Of a stretch of DNA of 64,000 bases, positions 60,945 to 64,000 are shown in pieces. The notes below the pieces were generated by a model. It was not told where the DNA came from. It searched no databases and worked only from the letters and a program-made list of their open reading frames with translations. Origin of the DNA: Prevotella sp. 885 (lineage in GTDB: Bacteria; Bacteroidota; Bacteroidia; Bacteroidales; Bacteroidaceae); the NCBI RefSeq assembly GCF_002265625.1, contig NZ_NOVE01000009.1, forward strand, positions 23,961-87,960, given 5' to 3'. Position 1 is the stretch's first letter; every line of letters starts with the position of its first letter. The translations under genes and the position numbers were made by a program.

Positions 60945-63080
60945 TTATACAATCTTGTATCTAATGCGGAATGAACGCTTCATCTCGTCCCAGTTGGTTC
61001 CAAGCATTACAAACTTGCCAATCTGTGAGGTGGAACGTACATGTTTTCCAAGACAGGGGCAGACATCATAGTCGCCGATACGCACCAGGCGAAGCTTCTC
61101 GGAAGCATCAGCCGGCAGACGGTCAAGCTTGACATCCGCAGGAATGTGGTCTCTGTCGACAACCTCGTAGGTAACTGGAAGGTCTTCAGCGATAAGCTGG
61201 TTCATGCGGTCCTCTATCTCCTTCTCCTCCTTGCGTGAGGGCTTGTGATCGAGGATGAAGCTTATCTTGCTCTTCTTACGCTCTATATGAGCGTTGCGCG
61301 AGCGCTCACATCCGAACATTCTGATCATCGTCTGATTGAGGAGATGTTCGGCTGTATGAGCAGGAGGAAACTCTTCCTTGTTATGCTCATTGAAGACAAT
61401 ATCTGTATCCATACTCAAATTGAATTTAAATATTCTACAATCGTGTCCACTTACATTCACCAGTACGAAATCGTCATTCTTGAAATCGGCAGTCATTCTT
61501 CCGCCACCCAGCATGTCCTCAGCCTCAACAGCCTTATGCGGAATACCGAGGAAATCGAATGCATGTGATGGGATGACCACCTTGCACGTTACATCCTCGT
61601 CTGCGAAATTGGCTACCACCAACATCATTTCGTCATCTGCCTTACGGAGGAAAGCATATTGTCTTGAGGCAAAATGCCCATTGACATACATAAGGTCGAA
61701 GAACTGACCTTCGCTTACAGCCTTCTCCTTGCTGGCGATTTGGAGTATGCGGGTATAAAGAGCGTCAAGTCTTGCCTCGTCTTCTGACAGGCTGTTATCG
61801 ACGTATGCTCTATATAATGACGGTACTGTCCAATAGTCGAAGATGGTGGTACGTCCGTCCTTGCCGCTGAATCCCTCTGCGTCCATGCCTCTCTCGCCAT
61901 ACTCCTGACCCGCATAAACCATAAACGGATTGGAGCGCATCAGAGTGTTTACGACAAAAGCCGGATAAGCGCGGAAAGCGTCGCCTGCGAAGAAATCGCT
62001 TGCTACGCGTTGCTCGTCATGATTCTCCAGGAAATACAGCATATGGTCGTGGATGGGGTCAACCCATTGCCAGGCCGTTGTTATCTGGGATGTGGGGCTA
62101 TTGCCGCAAATCACGTTACGCATAGTGTCGTACATGCCCACCTTATCATAAAGATAATCAAAGCCTGCGTCAACATAATGGCGATACTCCATGGGGTTAT
62201 AGACCTCCGCAACGAACAGTATAGACGGATAAGCACGCTTTACGCTACCGATAGCCCAATTCCAGAAAGCTGGCGGCACCATCTCAGCCATGTCGCAACG
62301 GAAACCGTCTACGCCCTTTGACGCCCAAAAAAGTAAGATTGATAACATCTTTTTCCAGGTATCAGGTGTAGGTTCGAAGTGTTCGGATCTTCCGCCGGCA
62401 TCACAATAGTCTATGCCATAATTCAGTTTTACTGTTTCATACCAGTCGTTCTTTCCAGGACGGGCATCGAAGTGGTCATTACCCGTTGCTTTGGCTGGAT
62501 ATTCTGTGTACGGAGTGTCTTCTCCGCCGTAGAGGTCGATATCAGGACGAAACTCCTCGCCTACGCAATAATAGAAATTATTGTCGCGGTTGAAGGAATG
62601 GTCCTTATTGTCATCAGCTCCAAGATCTGCCACACCTTCCGGCTTGGCTATCGACTTGTACTGACGTGCCACATGGTTGGGAACAAAGTCGATGATGACC
62701 TTCAGTCCGTTAGCATGACTGCGCTTAAGCAGCTGCTCAAACTCCGTCATACGCTTGTCTACATTCTCCGCCAAGTCTGGATCGACATCGTAATAGTCGG
62801 TTATGGCATAAGGCGAACCTGCCTTTCCTTTCACGATAGCAGGATGCTGGCGCGGAATGCCATAAGAGGTGTAGTCTGTAGATGTGGCGTGACGGATGAT
62901 TCCCGTATACCATACATGGGTGTATCCCTTGCCTCGGATTTGTTTTAGTACTTTATCGTCAAAGAAGTTCATCTTTCCGCAACCATTCTCGGCAATCGTG
63001 CCATCGAACTTATTGTTGTTGACACGGTTACCGAAAAGGCGGGTGAACACTTGATAAATAAGTATTTTCTCTTTGGCCAT
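60945..63080 (-). CDS. GH13 alpha-amylase fused to an AlaX-like editing domain
   Basis: A 711-residue protein. Residues 1-555 are a family GH13 glucanohydrolase: DFVPNH (131-136), VDGFRCDMAEMV with nucleophile Asp263, FVAEVYNP with acid/base Glu292, and LENHDEQRV with Asp355; a beta domain closes it. From about Met557 the sequence becomes an AlaX/ThrRS second-additional-domain: AHTAEHLLN (His575, His579) and CPCLGKHV (Cys676, His680), the HxxxH plus CxxxH zinc site of tRNA-editing deacylases. There is no signal peptide, so it is cytosolic. The Met at 557 could be an old start codon of a separate gene. It lies seven bases after fabD and 27 before pdxS. The enzyme part is firm; the fused role is unknown. 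Confidence 0.85.
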   Translation of the reverse strand: MAKEKILIYQVFTRLFGNRVNNNKFDGTIAENGCGKMNFFDDKVLKQIRGKGYTHVWYTGIIRHATSTDYTSYGIPRQHPAIVKGKAGSPYAITDYYDVDPDLAENVDKRMTEFEQLLKRSHANGLKVIIDFVPNHVARQYKSIAKPEGVADLGADDNKDHSFNRDNNFYYCVGEEFRPDIDLYGGEDTPYTEYPAKATGNDHFDARPGKNDWYETVKLNYGIDYCDAGGRSEHFEPTPDTWKKMLSILLFWASKGVDGFRCDMAEMVPPAFWNWAIGSVKRAYPSILFVAEVYNPMEYRHYVDAGFDYLYDKVGMYDTMRNVICGNSPTSQITTAWQWVDPIHDHMLYFLENHDEQRVASDFFAGDAFRAYPAFVVNTLMRSNPFMVYAGQEYGERGMDAEGFSGKDGRTTIFDYWTVPSLYRAYVDNSLSEDEARLDALYTRILQIASKEKAVSEGQFFDLMYVNGHFASRQYAFLRKADDEMMLVVANFADEDVTCKVVIPSHAFDFLGIPHKAVEAEDMLGGGRMTADFKNDDFVLVNVSGHDCRIFKFNLSMDTDIVFNEHNKEEFPPAHTAEHLLNQTMIRMFGCERSRNAHIERKKSKISFILDHKPSRKEEKEIEDRMNQLIAEDLPVTYEVVDRDHIPADVKLDRLPADASEKLRLVRIGDYDVCPCLGKHVRSTSQIGKFVMLGTNWDEMKRSFRIRYKIV

Positions 63081-63087
63081 AATATCT

Positions 63088-63975
63088 TTAAGCGATACCG
63101 TGAGCTGCCACAGTCTTGTCGATGCGGCCGATCATACCCTGAAGGGCCTTGCCCGGTCCACATTCTGTGAAGTCGTCTGCGCCATCCTTAATCATATTCT
63201 TCACACTTGAAGTCCAGCGTACGCTGCTTGTCAGCTGTGCGATGAGGTTGGCCTTAATCTCTGAAGGATCTGTATGAGGCAGTCCGTCTACGTTCTGATA
63301 TACGGGGCAAAGAGGAGCCGAGAATGTTGTAGCCTGAATAGCCTTCTCCAATTCTTCCTTAGCGGGCTGCATAAGCGGAGAGTGGAAAGCGCCGCCAACC
63401 TTAAGAGGCAGAGCACGCTTTGCGCCGGCTGCCTTCAGCTTCTCGCAAGCAGCGTTAATAGCGTCCATATTGCCGCTAATAACCAGCTGGCCGGGGCAGT
63501 TATAGTTTGCTGCAACGACAACATTGCCCTCTGTGCTTACCTCAGCACATGTCTGCTCTATCACTTCGTCAGAAAGACCGATGACAGCAGCCATTGTTCC
63601 GGGAGCAGCCTCGCAAGCCTTCTGCATTGCCATAGCACGAGCATAAACCAGCTTCAGACCGTCCTCGAATGAAACAGCACCCGCAGCCACCAAAGCTGAC
63701 AGCTCACCAAGTGAGTGTCCTGCTACCATTGCAGGCTTAAACTCGTCGCCGAGGCAGATGGCAGAAATTACGCTATGAAGGAAAACGGCAGGCTGTGTCA
63801 CCTTGGTCTCCTTAAGCTGTTCGTCTGTGCCGTCAAACATTATATCTGTAATACGGAAGCCAAGGATTTCGTTGGCTTTCTCGAAAAGATTCTTTGCTGT
63901 CTCGTTAGACTCGTACAGGTCTTTGCCCATTCCGACAAACTGTGAACCCTGTCCTGGAAAAACAAATGCTTTCAT
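63088..63975 (-). CDS. fabD: Malonyl-CoA:ACP transacylase
   Basis: A 295-residue enzyme that loads malonate onto acyl-carrier protein to feed fatty-acid elongation. MKAFVFPGQGSQFVGMGKDL is the family start, VAGHSLGELSALVAAG holds the nucleophile Ser88, and GGAFHSPLM the catalytic His198. Length matches E. coli FabD (309). The start is 25 bases from the right edge, so upstream regulation is outside the window. The amylase-AlaX gene follows after seven bases. Confidence 0.96.
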   Translation of the reverse strand: MKAFVFPGQGSQFVGMGKDLYESNETAKNLFEKANEILGFRITDIMFDGTDEQLKETKVTQPAVFLHSVISAICLGDEFKPAMVAGHSLGELSALVAAGAVSFEDGLKLVYARAMAMQKACEAAPGTMAAVIGLSDEVIEQTCAEVSTEGNVVVAANYNCPGQLVISGNMDAINAACEKLKAAGAKRALPLKVGGAFHSPLMQPAKEELEKAIQATTFSAPLCPVYQNVDGLPHTDPSEIKANLIAQLTSSVRWTSSVKNMIKDGADDFTECGPGKALQGMIGRIDKTVAAHGIA

Positions 63976-64000
63976 ATAATTTTTTTATTCTTTTATAATT

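Overview
The window is a 64-kb chromosomal segment of a Bacteroidales bacterium, most likely in or near Prevotellaceae. Evidence for this is the repeated TAnnTTTG promoter box in place of a sigma70 -10 box, A-rich leaders without Shine-Dalgarno sequences, a complete Na+-NQR operon, an SDR-type threonine dehydrogenase paired with kbl, a FimB/Mfa2-type lipoprotein, a large TamB protein and an archaeal-type ProRS. No rRNA, tRNA or CRISPR array was seen, and neither was a transposase or any prophage gene. Species level cannot be set from the sequence alone.

Layout. 1-4.4 kb: the end of a glycan-synthesis cluster (a partial gene and two glycosyltransferases), a secreted PD40-like protein and a uridine phosphorylase. 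4.4-6.9 kb: divergent tdh and kbl for threonine catabolism to glycine. 6.9-7.5 kb: a non-coding stretch with an inverted-repeat element. 7.5-12.7 kb: a minus-strand unit of xpt, a methyltransferase-like protein and a 1204-aa helicase-methyltransferase, the most accessory-looking block of the window. 12.7-17.1 kb: a GNAT/FemAB-like protein, a DUF2520-type dehydrogenase, a GH29 fucosidase and a fimbrial-type lipoprotein. 17.3-19.5 kb: HU, a tiny basic ribosomal-protein-like gene interrupted by an A9 frameshift, and RNase G. 19.5-23.5 kb: UvrD/PcrA helicase, MtgA and an OmpA-family lipoprotein on the minus strand. 23.6-30.9 kb: proS, an AspT/YidE-type transporter, metA, an RlhA-like U32 protein and a membrane zinc-ribbon protein. 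31-37.4 kb: a minus-strand rlmL-like/S9 peptidase/purD unit followed by two membrane proteins. 37.6-41.1 kb: a PiT phosphate transporter, a second inverted-repeat element and murQ. 41.2-47.1 kb: nqrABCDEF. 47.3-54.7 kb: an orphan FecE-like ATPase, TamB and a secreted helix-hairpin-helix protein. 54.8-59.4 kb: thrS divergent from rsmG, an MBL hydrolase, ruvC and a small secreted protein. 59.4-64 kb: fabD, a GH13 amylase fused to an AlaX-like editing domain, pdxS and pdxT on the minus strand.

Most of the window is core metabolism, translation and envelope biology. The parts that stand out are: (i) the helicase-methyltransferase with a catalytically reduced methyltransferase partner, packed directly behind xpt and lacking a recognisable nuclease; (ii) the broken or slippage-dependent 29-residue ribosomal-like gene between HU and RNase G; (iii) the amylase-AlaX fusion; and (iv) two intergenic elements with unrelated sequences but the same build: short tandem oligomers arranged as outer inverted arrays around a long AT palindrome. 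All functional calls rest on motifs read by eye; no database search was run.
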